Positions 41,467 through 50,708 of a stretch of DNA of 64,000 bases are shown here, in pieces. Source of the stretch: Sphingomonas_L flavalba_A (lineage in GTDB: Bacteria; Pseudomonadota; Alphaproteobacteria; Sphingomonadales; Sphingomonadaceae). Every line of letters begins with the position of its first letter. The stretch's first letter is position 1. The notes below the pieces were generated by a model that saw nothing but the letters and a program-made list of their open reading frames with translations, had not been told where the DNA came from and did no database searches. The translations under genes and the position numbers were made by a program. The stretch covers positions 2,728,001 to 2,792,000 of the forward strand of contig NZ_CP180208.1 in assembly GCF_047553045.1 (NCBI RefSeq). The letters are read 5' to 3'.

Positions 41467-42041
41467 TGGCGGCGGGCCTCCATGAAATGACGACGGCACA
41501 GCGCGACATAGCGGTCGTTGCCGCCGATCTCCGTCTGCGCACCCTCGTTGACCGGGCGGCCCGCGGCATCGACCCGCAGGTTCATCGTCGCCTTGCGCCC
41601 GCAGGCGCACACCGCCTTCAGTTCGATCAGCGCGTCGGCAAGCGCCAGCAGATGGGCGCTGCCCTCGAACAGAGTGCCCTGGAAATCGGTACGCAGCCCA
41701 TAGGCGAGCACCGGTATGCCGAGCGTGTCGCAGATATCCGCCAGTTGCAGCACCTGCGCGCGCGACAGGAACTGCGCTTCGTCGACCAGCACGCAGGACA
41801 GCGGGCGGCGCGCATGCTCCGCGGCGACGGCCGCGCCGATGTCGAGCACCGCGTCGAACGGCACCGCCGACGCCGTCAGCCCGATCCGCGAGGCGATGGT
41901 CCCCGGCGCGGCGCGATCGTCGACAGCGGCGGTGAACAGCATCGTTTCCATGCCGCGTTCGCGATAATTAAAGTCGGCCTGCAACAGCGTCGTCGATTTC
42001 CCCGCGTTCATCGACGCATAGTAGAAATAGAGCTTGGCCAA
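41463..42041 (-). CDS. tdk: Thymidine kinase
   Basis: 192 residues. Type II thymidine kinase: P-loop YASMNAGKSTTLLQ, Walker B-like VLVDEAQFLS, a lasso region with zinc cysteines (AVCACGRKAT and LCRRHF). Phosphorylates thymidine to dTMP. Pairing with deoA-nupC elsewhere in the window gives salvage and breakdown routes. It lies two bases from rbfA in the translation operon. Confidence 0.95.
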   Translation of the reverse strand: MAKLYFYYASMNAGKSTTLLQADFNYRERGMETMLFTAAVDDRAAPGTIASRIGLTASAVPFDAVLDIGAAVAAEHARRPLSCVLVDEAQFLSRAQVLQLADICDTLGIPVLAYGLRTDFQGTLFEGSAHLLALADALIELKAVCACGRKATMNLRVDAAGRPVNEGAQTEIGGNDRYVALCRRHFMEARRQ

Positions 42042-42043
42042 AC

Positions 42044-42442
42044 TCAGCCGTCCGCTTCGTTCAAATCCTGCGCGATGTGCGGGCGGCGCAGAACCGCATC
42101 GATATGGCTGCCTTCGTCGAAACTGCCGTCGGCGAGGAATTTCAGCTTCGCGGCATATTTGGTGTTCACCCGCCGCGCCACTTCTCCCTGCAGATAGGCG
42201 GTGTTGGTGCGCAGCGCCTTCAGAACCTTCGCCTCATCCGTGCCGAGCAGCGGTTTCACGAAGGCGGTGGCGTGGCGCAGGTCGGGCGACATGCGGACTT
42301 CGGTGACCGTCACCATCGCGGCGGCCAGCGTTTCGTCATGGACGTCGCCGCGCATCAATATGTCGCTCAGCGCATGGCGCACCTGTTCCCCGACGCGCAG
42401 CAGGCGGACGGAGCGGGTTTCAGGCGTGCTGTTGGCTGGCAT
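42044..42442 (-). CDS. rbfA: Ribosome-binding factor A
   Basis: 132 residues. KH-like 30S maturation factor: RLLRVGEQVRHALSDILMRG, VTVTEVRMSPDLRHATAFV and GEVARRVNTKYAAKLKF are family blocks. Downstream of infB by 51 bp in the conserved order. Confidence 0.94.
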   Translation of the reverse strand: MPANSTPETRSVRLLRVGEQVRHALSDILMRGDVHDETLAAAMVTVTEVRMSPDLRHATAFVKPLLGTDEAKVLKALRTNTAYLQGEVARRVNTKYAAKLKFLADGSFDEGSHIDAVLRRPHIAQDLNEADG

Positions 42443-42493
42443 TGGCGGTTCCGTGCCCCGCCCCCGCCGCGGTGGCGGGGGCGGGAATGGCGG

Positions 42494-45067
42494 TTAGAGG
42501 GTACGCTCGCGCATTTCGACCTCGAAGGTTTCGAGGAAGTCGCCGGGCTTGATATCGGTCGTGTTCTCGAAGGTCACACCGCATTCCAGGCCGGCGCGCA
42601 CTTCCGGCACGTCGTCCTTGAACCGGCGCAGCGAGGCGATCGCACCGTTGTAGATGATGACGTCGTCGCGGGTGATCCGCGCCTTCAGCGCCTTGCGGAT
42701 CAGCCCTTCGGTGACGAGCAGGCCCGCCGCCTTGCCATGCTTGCCGGCGGAGAACACCTCGCGCACCTCGGCGCGGCCGACGACATGCTCGATCGCCTCC
42801 GGCCCAAGCTCGCCGGCCATGCCGGCCCGGATCTCGTCGGTCAGCTGGTAGATCACGTCGTAATATTTGAGCGCGACCTGATCCCGCGTGGCGATTTCCC
42901 GCGCCTTGGCATTGGCGCGGACGTTGAAGCCGATGATCGGCGCCCGGCTGGCGGATGCCAGCGTCACGTCGCTCTCGGTGATCCCGCCGACGCCGGCGTG
43001 GAGGATGCGCACGCGGATGTCGTCGGTCGAGATCTTGTTGAGCGCGTTGACGATCGCCTCGACCGAACCCTGGGTGTCGGCCTTGACGACCAGCGGGTAT
43101 TCGATCGCCTGCTTCTGGCGCAGGGCGGAGAACATGCTCTCCAGATCGGCCGGCGCCTGCGTCGTCCGCTTGCGGGTGATGACGCTCTGGCGATAGGCGG
43201 CAACCTCGCGGGCGCGAGCCTCGTTTTCGACCACCGACAGCGGGTCCGCCGCCTGCGGAACGCCGGACAGGCCGAGCACCGCAACCGGCGTCGACGGCCC
43301 AGCTTCCTTCAGGTTGCGGCCCTTGTCGTCGATCAGCGCGCGCACCTTGCCGCTTTCGGCGCCGACGACGAACACGTCGCCGACCTTCAGCGTGCCGCGC
43401 CGGACGAGGACCGTCGCGACCGGGCCACGGCCCTTGTCGAGCTGCGCCTCGATCACCGTGCCTTCGGCGTGACGGTCGGGATTGGCCTTCAGCTCCAGCA
43501 GTTCCGCCTGCAGCAGAATCTTCTCGACCAGAACGTCCAGCCCGGTCTTCTTCAGCGCCGAAACCTCGACGTCCTGCGTGTCGCCGCCCATGGCCTCGAC
43601 CTGCACGTCGTACTGCAGCAGCGCCTCGCGCACCCGCTGCGGGTTCGCTTCGTGCTTGTCGATCTTGTTGATCGCGACGATCATCGGCACGCCGGCCGCC
43701 TTGGTATGGCTGATCGCTTCGATCGTCTGCGGCTTCAACCCGTCATCGGCGGCAACGACCAGCACGACGATGTCGGTGACGTTGGCGCCGCGCTGGCGCA
43801 TCTCGGTGAACGCCTCGTGGCCCGGCGTGTCGAGGAAGGTGACCTTGTCGCCCGACTTCACCGTCACCTGATAGGCGCCGATATGCTGGGTGATGCCACC
43901 GGCCTCGCCGGTTGCGACATCGGTGCCGCGCAGCGCGTCGAGCAGCGACGTCTTGCCGTGGTCGACATGGCCCATGATCGTCACGACCGGCGGACGCGGG
44001 CGCAGCGTTTCGGGCGAATCGACATCGTCGTCAATCACCAGATCGACGTCCGAATCCGACACGCGGTTGATGTTATGGCCGAATTCGGTGACCAGCAGTT
44101 CGGCCGTGTCCTGATCGATCGTCTGGTTCACGGTGACGGGCATGCCCATCTTGAACAGCGCCTTGACCAGATCGGCGCCCTTTTCCGCCATGCGGTTGGC
44201 GAGTTCCTGGACGGTGATCGCTTCCGGCACGTTGACGTCGCGGACCTGACGGACCTGCACCTGCGAACCGCCGCCGCCCTGGGCGCGACGTTCCTTTTCG
44301 CGGGCGCGCTTCAGCGCGGCGAGCGAACGGGCGCGGGCGCCGCCGTCACCGTCATTCAGCGCGCGGGTCACGGTCAGCTTGCCCTGACGGCGGTCGTCGC
44401 CACGCGGCGCGCCACGCGACGGGCGCGGCGCATCGGGCCGCTTTGGCGGCGGGCTGACCGGGGTGAAGCGGCGCGGCGCCGGGCGCGCATCGGCGGCCGG
44501 AGCAGCGGGGGCGGCCGGGGCCGGCGCCGGGTCGGCGGGCGCAGCCGGGGCCGGCGCGGCAGCAGCGGCCGGGGCCTCCACCGCCGGCGGCGGGTTCTTG
44601 GCGGCCTGTTCGGCGGCGACGCGGGCCTCCTCCTCAGCCCGGCGATTGTCCTCGGCGCGCTGGCGCTCTTCCTCGGACGCGCGCTGGCGTTCGCGCTCCT
44701 CGCGGTGGCGCGCTTCCTCCAGCGCGCTCATCCGCGCTTCTTCCGCCTCGCGCAGCAGTTTCGCCTGCAATTCCTGGCGCGACATCAGCGAATCGGCGGT
44801 GGGCCGCGACGGAGTGGGCGGCGGCGGCGGGGGCGGCGCAGTCGGGGCGGGCGCACGCGCGGGCTCCGGCGCGCTGTCTTCCACCACCGGGGTTTCCGCT
44901 TCGCCCGGCTTGCCGAGAATCCGGCGCCGCTTGACTTCGACGACGACGGTGTTCGAGCGGCCATGGCTGAAGCTCTGCTTCACCTTGCCGGTCTCCACCG
45001 TGCGTTTCAGGCCCAGGGGGACCCGCGCGCCGAGCTTCGGCTTTTCCTTGTTGTCGCTATCACTCAT
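42494..45067 (-). CDS. infB: Translation initiation factor IF-2
   Basis: 857 residues. GTPase that places fMet-tRNA on the ribosome. The N-terminal ~250 residues are a low-complexity Ala/Pro/Glu/Arg-rich arm. An IF2_N module (EAITVQELANRMAEKGADLV) follows, then the G domain with GHVDHGKTSLLD, DTPGHEAFTEMR and NKIDKHEA, and domains II-IV to the C-terminal MRERTL. It overlaps the upstream ylxR-like gene by four bases (ATGA). Confidence 0.97.
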   Translation of the reverse strand: MSDSDNKEKPKLGARVPLGLKRTVETGKVKQSFSHGRSNTVVVEVKRRRILGKPGEAETPVVEDSAPEPARAPAPTAPPPPPPPTPSRPTADSLMSRQELQAKLLREAEEARMSALEEARHREERERQRASEEERQRAEDNRRAEEEARVAAEQAAKNPPPAVEAPAAAAAPAPAAPADPAPAPAAPAAPAADARPAPRRFTPVSPPPKRPDAPRPSRGAPRGDDRRQGKLTVTRALNDGDGGARARSLAALKRAREKERRAQGGGGSQVQVRQVRDVNVPEAITVQELANRMAEKGADLVKALFKMGMPVTVNQTIDQDTAELLVTEFGHNINRVSDSDVDLVIDDDVDSPETLRPRPPVVTIMGHVDHGKTSLLDALRGTDVATGEAGGITQHIGAYQVTVKSGDKVTFLDTPGHEAFTEMRQRGANVTDIVVLVVAADDGLKPQTIEAISHTKAAGVPMIVAINKIDKHEANPQRVREALLQYDVQVEAMGGDTQDVEVSALKKTGLDVLVEKILLQAELLELKANPDRHAEGTVIEAQLDKGRGPVATVLVRRGTLKVGDVFVVGAESGKVRALIDDKGRNLKEAGPSTPVAVLGLSGVPQAADPLSVVENEARAREVAAYRQSVITRKRTTQAPADLESMFSALRQKQAIEYPLVVKADTQGSVEAIVNALNKISTDDIRVRILHAGVGGITESDVTLASASRAPIIGFNVRANAKAREIATRDQVALKYYDVIYQLTDEIRAGMAGELGPEAIEHVVGRAEVREVFSAGKHGKAAGLLVTEGLIRKALKARITRDDVIIYNGAIASLRRFKDDVPEVRAGLECGVTFENTTDIKPGDFLETFEVEMRERTL

Positions 45068-45831
45068 GAACTTGCCCGAGACCCTTCGTTCGTCGTCCGT
45101 ACCGCCGTATTACCGCCCGCCACAGGGGCGGATGGACCTTGCGAGGCGGTTTCGCAAGGCCGGTCGCCCGCTTCAAATCCAATGAATGCGTGCCAGCGGG
45201 CGATAGCATCGCCCACCCTTGCCGCTGCGTCACGGCCTGTTACCGCGACATGTACCACATTTTCACGTCCAAGCGCCAAGGACAATGTGGGGCGCCCGGC
45301 GGCGATTACCAACCCGCGCGCGCCCGATCCTTCCGTGCCGTTGCCGACGCGCAGCGCCTGGTCGAGCCGGCGGCAACCGTCGGCGCCCGCATCGGCGGCG
45401 TGGAGCAGCAACCCAACCTTGCCCGACCGCGCCGCGGTCTCGATCCGTTCGGCGCCGGTCACCAGCGTACCGCCGCGCGCTTCCAGCCCGAGCCGGTCGA
45501 GCGCGGCGCGTTCGAGCGCATCGGCGATGCGCTGGCCAAGGTCGGCCGGCGCGGTGACGGCCCCGCTCTTGAACGCGCGGGCCAGCGCGGCCTTCAGCCG
45601 CCCTTTCGCCTGCGCCGCGTCCAGCGTCGCGCGGTCGACGGCGATCCACGCGCCACGCCCCGGCGCCTTGCCGCGGATGTCGGGCAGCACCTGACCGTCC
45701 GGGGCGAGCGCAAGCCGCACCAGACGGACCGGATCGGCGCGCGCACCCGACAGGATGCAGCGCCGGCTATTGCCCTGAATGTCGGCGTCTAGCGGATCAT
45801 TGGGGAGTTCCCGCAACTGCGTCCTCCCCAT
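45064..45831 (-). CDS. YlxR (DUF448) RNA-binding protein with L7Ae-like C-terminal domain
   Basis: 255 residues from the first in-frame start; this overlaps nusA by 35 bp, so a slightly later start is possible. The DUF448 motif is SRRCILSGARADPVRLVRLA with GRGAWIAV. The C-terminal half (KVGLLLHAADAGADGCRRLD, IAAGRPTLSLALGRENVVHV) resembles L7Ae/YlxQ proteins, making this the two-domain alphaproteobacterial version. Probably binds rRNA or tRNA. Confidence 0.88.
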   Translation of the reverse strand: MGRTQLRELPNDPLDADIQGNSRRCILSGARADPVRLVRLALAPDGQVLPDIRGKAPGRGAWIAVDRATLDAAQAKGRLKAALARAFKSGAVTAPADLGQRIADALERAALDRLGLEARGGTLVTGAERIETAARSGKVGLLLHAADAGADGCRRLDQALRVGNGTEGSGARGLVIAAGRPTLSLALGRENVVHVAVTGRDAAARVGDAIARWHAFIGFEAGDRPCETASQGPSAPVAGGNTAVRTTNEGSRASS

Positions 45832-47428
45832 TGTCGTCCTGCCCGTCGGCCGCCGAATCCTCGTCGGTGAACCAATGGGCGCGGGCCGCCATGATGATCT
45901 CGTTACCCTGCTCTTCGCTCAGGCCGTATTCGGCAAGGACACCGCCTTTGTCTTCCGGCCGGCTGGCGTTTTCGGCGCGGCGGCGCGGCTCGACCCGGCG
46001 CTTCTGCACCAGTTCGTCGGTGGCGAGGTCCGCCAGATCGTCGAGGGTCAGGATGCCCGCCTTGCCCAGCGTGACCAGCATCGCCTCGGTCAGATAGGGC
46101 ATGCCGGCCAGTTCATCCACGACGCCAAGCCCGCGGCGCTCCTCGCGGTTGGCTTCCTCGCGCCGCTCCAGCGCCTCTTGCGCGCGGCTCTGCAGCTCGC
46201 CGGCCAGTTCCTCGTCAAAGCCCTCGATCGTCGCGATCTCGTCGGCCTCGACATAGGCGACTTCCTCTAGACTGCCGAACCCTTCCGCGACGAGCAGCTG
46301 GGCCAGCGTCTCGTCGACGTCCAGCTCGTTCTGGAACATTTCCGACCGCTCGGTGAACTCGCGCTGGCGCTTCTCGCTGGCGTCGGCCTCGGTCAGGATG
46401 TCAATCGCCTTGCCAGTCAGCTGGCTGGCGAGGCGGACGTTCTGGCCGCGGCGGCCGATGGCAAGCGACAACTGGTCGTCGGGGACGACGACCTCGATCC
46501 GATCCTCTTCCTCGTCGATGACGACGCGACTGACGCTGGCCGGCTGCAGCGCGTTGACGACGAAGGTCGCCGTGTCTTCCGACCAGGGGATGATGTCGAT
46601 CTTCTCGCCCTGCATTTCCTGGACGACGGCCTGCACCCGGCTGCCCTTCATGCCGACGCAGGCGCCGACCGGGTCGATGCTCGAATCGCGGCTGATGACG
46701 CCGATCTTGGCGCGGCTGCCCGGATCGCGCGCGGCGGCCTTGATCTCGATGATGCCGTCGTAGATTTCCGGCACTTCCTGCGCGAACAGCTTCTTCATGA
46801 AATCGGGGTGGGCGCGCGACAGGAAGATCTGCGGCCCACGATTCTCGCGCACCACGCGCAGGATCAGCGAACGGATGCGATCGCCGACGCGGACCACCTC
46901 GCGCGGGATCTGCGCGTCGCGGCGAATGACGCCTTCCGCCCGGCCGAGGTCGACGACGACATGGCCGAACTCAACCCGCTTGACGACGCCGGTGATGATC
47001 TCTCCGGCGCGATCCTTGAATTCCTCATACTGGCGCTCGCGCTCGGCATCGCGGACCTTCTGGAAGATCACCTGCTTGGCGGCCTGGGCGGCGATGCGGC
47101 CGAACTCGATCGCCGGCAGCGGATCGACGATGAAGTCGCCGATCTTGGCGCCGGGCTGAAGCTTCTCGGCGTCCTTGGGACCGACCTGCTTGAAATAGTC
47201 GTCGACCGCCTCGACCACCTCGACGACGCGCCACAGGCGCAGGTCGCCGGACTGCGGATCAAGCTTCGCGCGGATGTCGTTCTCCGCGCCGTAACGGGCA
47301 CGGGCGGCGCGCTGGATCGCGTCCTCCATCGCCTCGATCACGATGGCGCGATCGATCAGCTTCTCCTTGGCGACCGCATCGGCGATGGCGATCAGTTCTG
47401 CCTTGTTGGCGGAAATCGCGGTGACCAT
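45797..47428 (-). CDS. nusA: Transcription termination/antitermination protein NusA
   Basis: 543 residues. The N-terminal RNAP-binding domain (KAELIAIADAVAKEKLIDRA) is followed by S1 (GEIITGVVKRVEFGHVVVDL) and two KH domains (RDPGSRAKIGVISRDSSIDP, IGRRGQNVRLASQLTGKAID). C-terminal helix-hairpin-helix repeats (EGFGSLEEVAYVEADEIATI, LVTLGKAGILTLDDLADLAT) and an acidic tail complete it. It follows rimP by six bases. Confidence 0.97.
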   Translation of the reverse strand: MVTAISANKAELIAIADAVAKEKLIDRAIVIEAMEDAIQRAARARYGAENDIRAKLDPQSGDLRLWRVVEVVEAVDDYFKQVGPKDAEKLQPGAKIGDFIVDPLPAIEFGRIAAQAAKQVIFQKVRDAERERQYEEFKDRAGEIITGVVKRVEFGHVVVDLGRAEGVIRRDAQIPREVVRVGDRIRSLILRVVRENRGPQIFLSRAHPDFMKKLFAQEVPEIYDGIIEIKAAARDPGSRAKIGVISRDSSIDPVGACVGMKGSRVQAVVQEMQGEKIDIIPWSEDTATFVVNALQPASVSRVVIDEEEDRIEVVVPDDQLSLAIGRRGQNVRLASQLTGKAIDILTEADASEKRQREFTERSEMFQNELDVDETLAQLLVAEGFGSLEEVAYVEADEIATIEGFDEELAGELQSRAQEALERREEANREERRGLGVVDELAGMPYLTEAMLVTLGKAGILTLDDLADLATDELVQKRRVEPRRRAENASRPEDKGGVLAEYGLSEEQGNEIIMAARAHWFTDEDSAADGQDDNGEDAVAGTPQ

Positions 47429-47434
47429 CCTGTC

Positions 47435-47959
47435 TTACCCTTCCAGCTGAATCTTGTCGGCGCCGTCCGCCGAAAGCGGCGCGGTGGCCGCGACCAATGC
47501 CTCGGTGAACAGCAGCTTCGCGCTCTTCACATTGGCGAAATCCACTTCCGCCCGGCCGTGCCGGCCCATGTCGACGGCGATCGTCGTGCCGTCGATCCCC
47601 TGCAATATGCCGGTCACCTGCTTGCGACCGTCGACCGGTTCGACCAGCCCGATCCGCGCCTCGTGCCCCGCCCAGTCGGCGAAGTCGGCGAGCCGGGTCA
47701 GCGGCCGGTCGATCCCCGGCGAACTCACTTCCAGCCGGTAGGCCTCCTCGATCGGGTCGGCCGCGTCGAGCACGTCGGACAGGCGGCGCGACAGCGCCGC
47801 GCAGTCGTCGATGGTGAGCTGCCGGGTTTCCGGCCGCTCCGCCATCACCTGCAACGTCGGGTCCGACGTACCGCCGATCATCTTGACGCGCACGAGAGCG
47901 AAGCCGAGGGCCTTGGCCTCCGGTTCGATCAGGCGGGTCAGCGCGGCGATATCAGCCAT
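47435..47959 (-). CDS. rimP: Ribosome maturation factor RimP
   Basis: 174 residues from ATG 47959 (MADIAALTRLIEPEAKALG); the longer frame upstream is not family sequence. 30S assembly factor: RQLTIDDCAALSRRLSDVLD and YRLEVSSPGIDRPLTRLADF are diagnostic. First gene of the minus-strand operon; the promoter should lie in 47960-48097. Confidence 0.95.
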   Translation of the reverse strand: MADIAALTRLIEPEAKALGFALVRVKMIGGTSDPTLQVMAERPETRQLTIDDCAALSRRLSDVLDAADPIEEAYRLEVSSPGIDRPLTRLADFADWAGHEARIGLVEPVDGRKQVTGILQGIDGTTIAVDMGRHGRAEVDFANVKSAKLLFTEALVAATAPLSADGADKIQLEG

Positions 47960-48097
47960 CGGGTCTCCATAAGCGGCTTCGGCGCCGGACCCGGCGGGCC
48001 CGACCTCAACATAGATACCGATGTCGAGAAGCAGGCTGCATATAGGCCCGCCGACGCGCGACGGCAAGCGCGATCTGTGGCCGCCGCGCCCGCCGGG

Positions 48098-49234
48098 TCA
48101 GCGGCGGTTCTGCTGCGCGAACCACGGCGCCATCCGCGCCAGCGCGTCCTCCACCTGTGCCGTCGACACCGCGAAGCTGAACCGCATGAAGCGGTGGCCG
48201 TCGACCGGATCGAAATCGATGCCCGGCGCCGTCGCCACGCCGGTCGCCTCCAGCAGCCGGGTGCAGAAGGCAAGGCTGTCGTCGGTCAGATGGCCGATGT
48301 CGGCATAGATGTAGAACGCGCCGTCGGGCGGCGCGATGCGGGTCAGGCTGAGCGCCGGCAGCCGTTCGAGCAGCAGGTCGCGGTTGCGGCGATAGGTGGC
48401 GACATGCCCTTCCAGCTCGTCGCGGCAATCGAACGCCGCCAGCCCGGCATGCTGGCTGAGCGACGGCGGGGTCAGGAACAGATTGCCCATCCGCGCCCGC
48501 GCCGCCGCGACCAGCGCCGGCGGCACGACCAGCCAGCCGAGCCGCCAGCCGGCCATGCTGAAATATTTGGAGAAGCTGTTGATGACCAGCGCGTCCGGCA
48601 TGTCTTCCAGCATCGACCGCGCCGGGCCGACATAGCTGAGGCCGTGGTAGATCTCGTCCGACAGCACGCGGATGCCGCGCGCCCGGCAGACGGCGACGAT
48701 CGCGCGCACCTCATCGTCTGGGATGATCGTGCCGGTCGGGTTGGCCGGGCTGGCGACGATCACACCGTCCGGCGCCGGGTCGAGCGCGGCGAGCGCCGCC
48801 GCCGACAGCTGAAACCGTTCCGTCGCGCCGCAGGCGATCTCCACCGGCGTGATGTGCAGCGCCTTCAGCGTGTTGCGATAGGCGACATAGCCCGGCCGGG
48901 CGAGCGCCACCCGCGCGCCCGGCGCGAACATGCAGCTGAGCGCCAGCACCAGCGCCGGCGACGCGCCGCAGGTCAGGATGATCTGTTCCGGGTCGACGGC
49001 GACGCCGTGGCGTTCACGGTACAGACCAGCGATCCGCGCTTTCAGATCCGGGCTTTCCCAATAGCCCATGCCGTCGCTGTCGAGGATGCGGTGCGCGACC
49101 GCGAGCGCCCCGGCCGGCGCCCCGGTCGACGGCTGGCCGAACTCCATATGGATCACCGACGCACCCTCTGCCGCCATGCGATGCGCCAGACGGCTGATCG
49201 CAATGGCATGGAACGGGTCGATCTCGACCGGCAT
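48098..49234 (-). CDS. Class I/II pyridoxal-phosphate aminotransferase
   Basis: 378 residues from ATG 49234 (MPVEIDPFHAIAISRLA); a GTG three codons earlier is possible. Fold-type I: HMEFGQPSTGAPAGAL, LTCGASPALVLALSCMFAPG, SPANPTGTIIPDDEV, and PLP-lysine motif INSFSKYFSMAGWRLGW. Amino-acid specificity is not evident. A downstream partner in the same direction is rimP, 138 bp away. Confidence 0.9.
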   Translation of the reverse strand: MPVEIDPFHAIAISRLAHRMAAEGASVIHMEFGQPSTGAPAGALAVAHRILDSDGMGYWESPDLKARIAGLYRERHGVAVDPEQIILTCGASPALVLALSCMFAPGARVALARPGYVAYRNTLKALHITPVEIACGATERFQLSAAALAALDPAPDGVIVASPANPTGTIIPDDEVRAIVAVCRARGIRVLSDEIYHGLSYVGPARSMLEDMPDALVINSFSKYFSMAGWRLGWLVVPPALVAAARARMGNLFLTPPSLSQHAGLAAFDCRDELEGHVATYRRNRDLLLERLPALSLTRIAPPDGAFYIYADIGHLTDDSLAFCTRLLEATGVATAPGIDFDPVDGHRFMRFSFAVSTAQVEDALARMAPWFAQQNRR

Positions 49235-49299
49235 CACGCTCACCACCGCACTCCCACGCCCCGCCATCCGGCCCGATGCCGGGACAGCGGCGGCAACAA

Positions 49300-50673
49300 T
49301 CAGAAACTGTAGCTGTCGTAGACCTTGCCGAGGGCACCGGCCCATTCGCCATTATAGAGGTCGAGCAGGCGCTGGGCCGGAACCTTGCCACTGGCGACGT
49401 TGCGGCGCAGCGGCTCCAGGAAACCGGCCTCGCTGTCGCCGCCGCCGTCGAGCCGGGCGCGGGCGTTGAGGCCGGCGCCGGCAATGTCGAGCACCGATCC
49501 GGCAAGCGCGCGCAGCGTACCGCCACCGGGCACCGGTGCGTCGAGCGCCAGCTTCGGCACCGCGTCGCGCAGCGCCTGCCGTTCGGCCAGCGTCCAGTGC
49601 CGGACGAGGTCCCAGGCGGCGTCGAGCGCGGTCTGGTCGTAGAGCAGGCCGACCCAGAGCGCCGGCAGCGCGCAGATCTTGTTCCACGGCCCGCCGTCGG
49701 CGCCACGCATTTCGAGGAAGGTCTTCAGCCGCACTTCCGGGAAAGCGGTCGACAGATGGTCGGCCCAGTCGGACAGGCGCGGCAGCTCACCGGGCAATGC
49801 CGACAGGCGTCCGTCGAGGAAATCGCGGAAACTCTGGCCGGCGGCGTCGATATATTTGCCGTCGCGGAACACGAAATACATCGGCACGTCGAGCGCATAG
49901 TCGGCGTAGCGTTCGTAGCCGAACCCGTCCTCGAACACGAAAGGCAGCATGCCGGTGCGCGCCGGGTCGGTATCCGACCAGATATGGCTGCGGTAGCTGA
50001 GCAGGCCGTTCGGCTTGCCTTCGGTGAACGGCGAATTGGCGAACAGCGCCGTCGCCAGCGGCTGCAGCGCCAGGCCGACGCGGAACTTCTTCACCATGTC
50101 CGCTTCGGACTGATAGTCGAGATTGACCTGGATCGTGCAGGTGCGCAGCATCATGTCGAGGCCCATCGTGCCGACCCGCGGCATGTGGTTCAGCATGATC
50201 GCGTAGCGGCCCTTGGGCATGACCGGCAGTTCGTCGCGCCGCTTGTCCGGCCACATGCCAAGGCCGAGGAAGCCAAGGCCAAGCTCGTCGCCGACCGCCT
50301 TGACCTGTTGCAGGTGGCGGCCGGTCTCGGCGCAGGTCTGGTGCAGGTTGTCGAGCGGCGCGCCGGACAGTTCGAGCTGCCCCGCCGGTTCAAGGCTGAC
50401 GGTTCCGTCCGGCCCGGCAAGGGCGATGACGACGCCATTTTCCTCGATCGGCCGCCAGCCGAAACGGGTCAGGCCCATCAGCAGGTCGTGGATTCCGCCC
50501 GGCTCTGCATAGGACGGGGCGCGGTGGTCCGCCTTGCGGTAGACGAATTTCTCGTGCTCGGTGCCGATCCGCCAGCGGTCCGGCGCCTTTTCGCCGCCGG
50601 CGAAATAGGCGACCAGCTGGTCCCTGCCGGTGATCAGCGGATCGTCGCCACTCGATTCTTCACGCGTGCTCAT
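49300..50673 (-). CDS. gshA: Glutamate-cysteine ligase (plant/alphaproteobacterial type)
   Basis: 457 residues. First step of glutathione synthesis. Class 3 GCL blocks: WRIGTEHEKFVYRKADHRAP, VSLEPAGQLELSGAPLDNLH, QVNLDYQSEADMVKKFRVGL and FLEMRGADGGPWNKICALPA. Length matches the family. It follows rsmE by 35 bp on the same strand. Confidence 0.93.
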   Translation of the reverse strand: MSTREESSGDDPLITGRDQLVAYFAGGEKAPDRWRIGTEHEKFVYRKADHRAPSYAEPGGIHDLLMGLTRFGWRPIEENGVVIALAGPDGTVSLEPAGQLELSGAPLDNLHQTCAETGRHLQQVKAVGDELGLGFLGLGMWPDKRRDELPVMPKGRYAIMLNHMPRVGTMGLDMMLRTCTIQVNLDYQSEADMVKKFRVGLALQPLATALFANSPFTEGKPNGLLSYRSHIWSDTDPARTGMLPFVFEDGFGYERYADYALDVPMYFVFRDGKYIDAAGQSFRDFLDGRLSALPGELPRLSDWADHLSTAFPEVRLKTFLEMRGADGGPWNKICALPALWVGLLYDQTALDAAWDLVRHWTLAERQALRDAVPKLALDAPVPGGGTLRALAGSVLDIAGAGLNARARLDGGGDSEAGFLEPLRRNVASGKVPAQRLLDLYNGEWAGALGKVYDSYSF

Positions 50674-50708
50674 GGCGCGGCTCTAGGCGGTCGCGAGCGG
50701 CGTGAAAA

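Noticed and set aside
42077..45694. 1205-codon plus-strand open frame
   Set aside because: It lies antisense to infB and the ylxR-like gene; long stop-free antisense frames are expected at this GC and the translation is Arg/His/Asp-rich without any domain.
46808..49312. 834-codon plus-strand open frame
   Set aside because: Covers nusA, rimP and the aminotransferase on the opposite strand; no family pattern.
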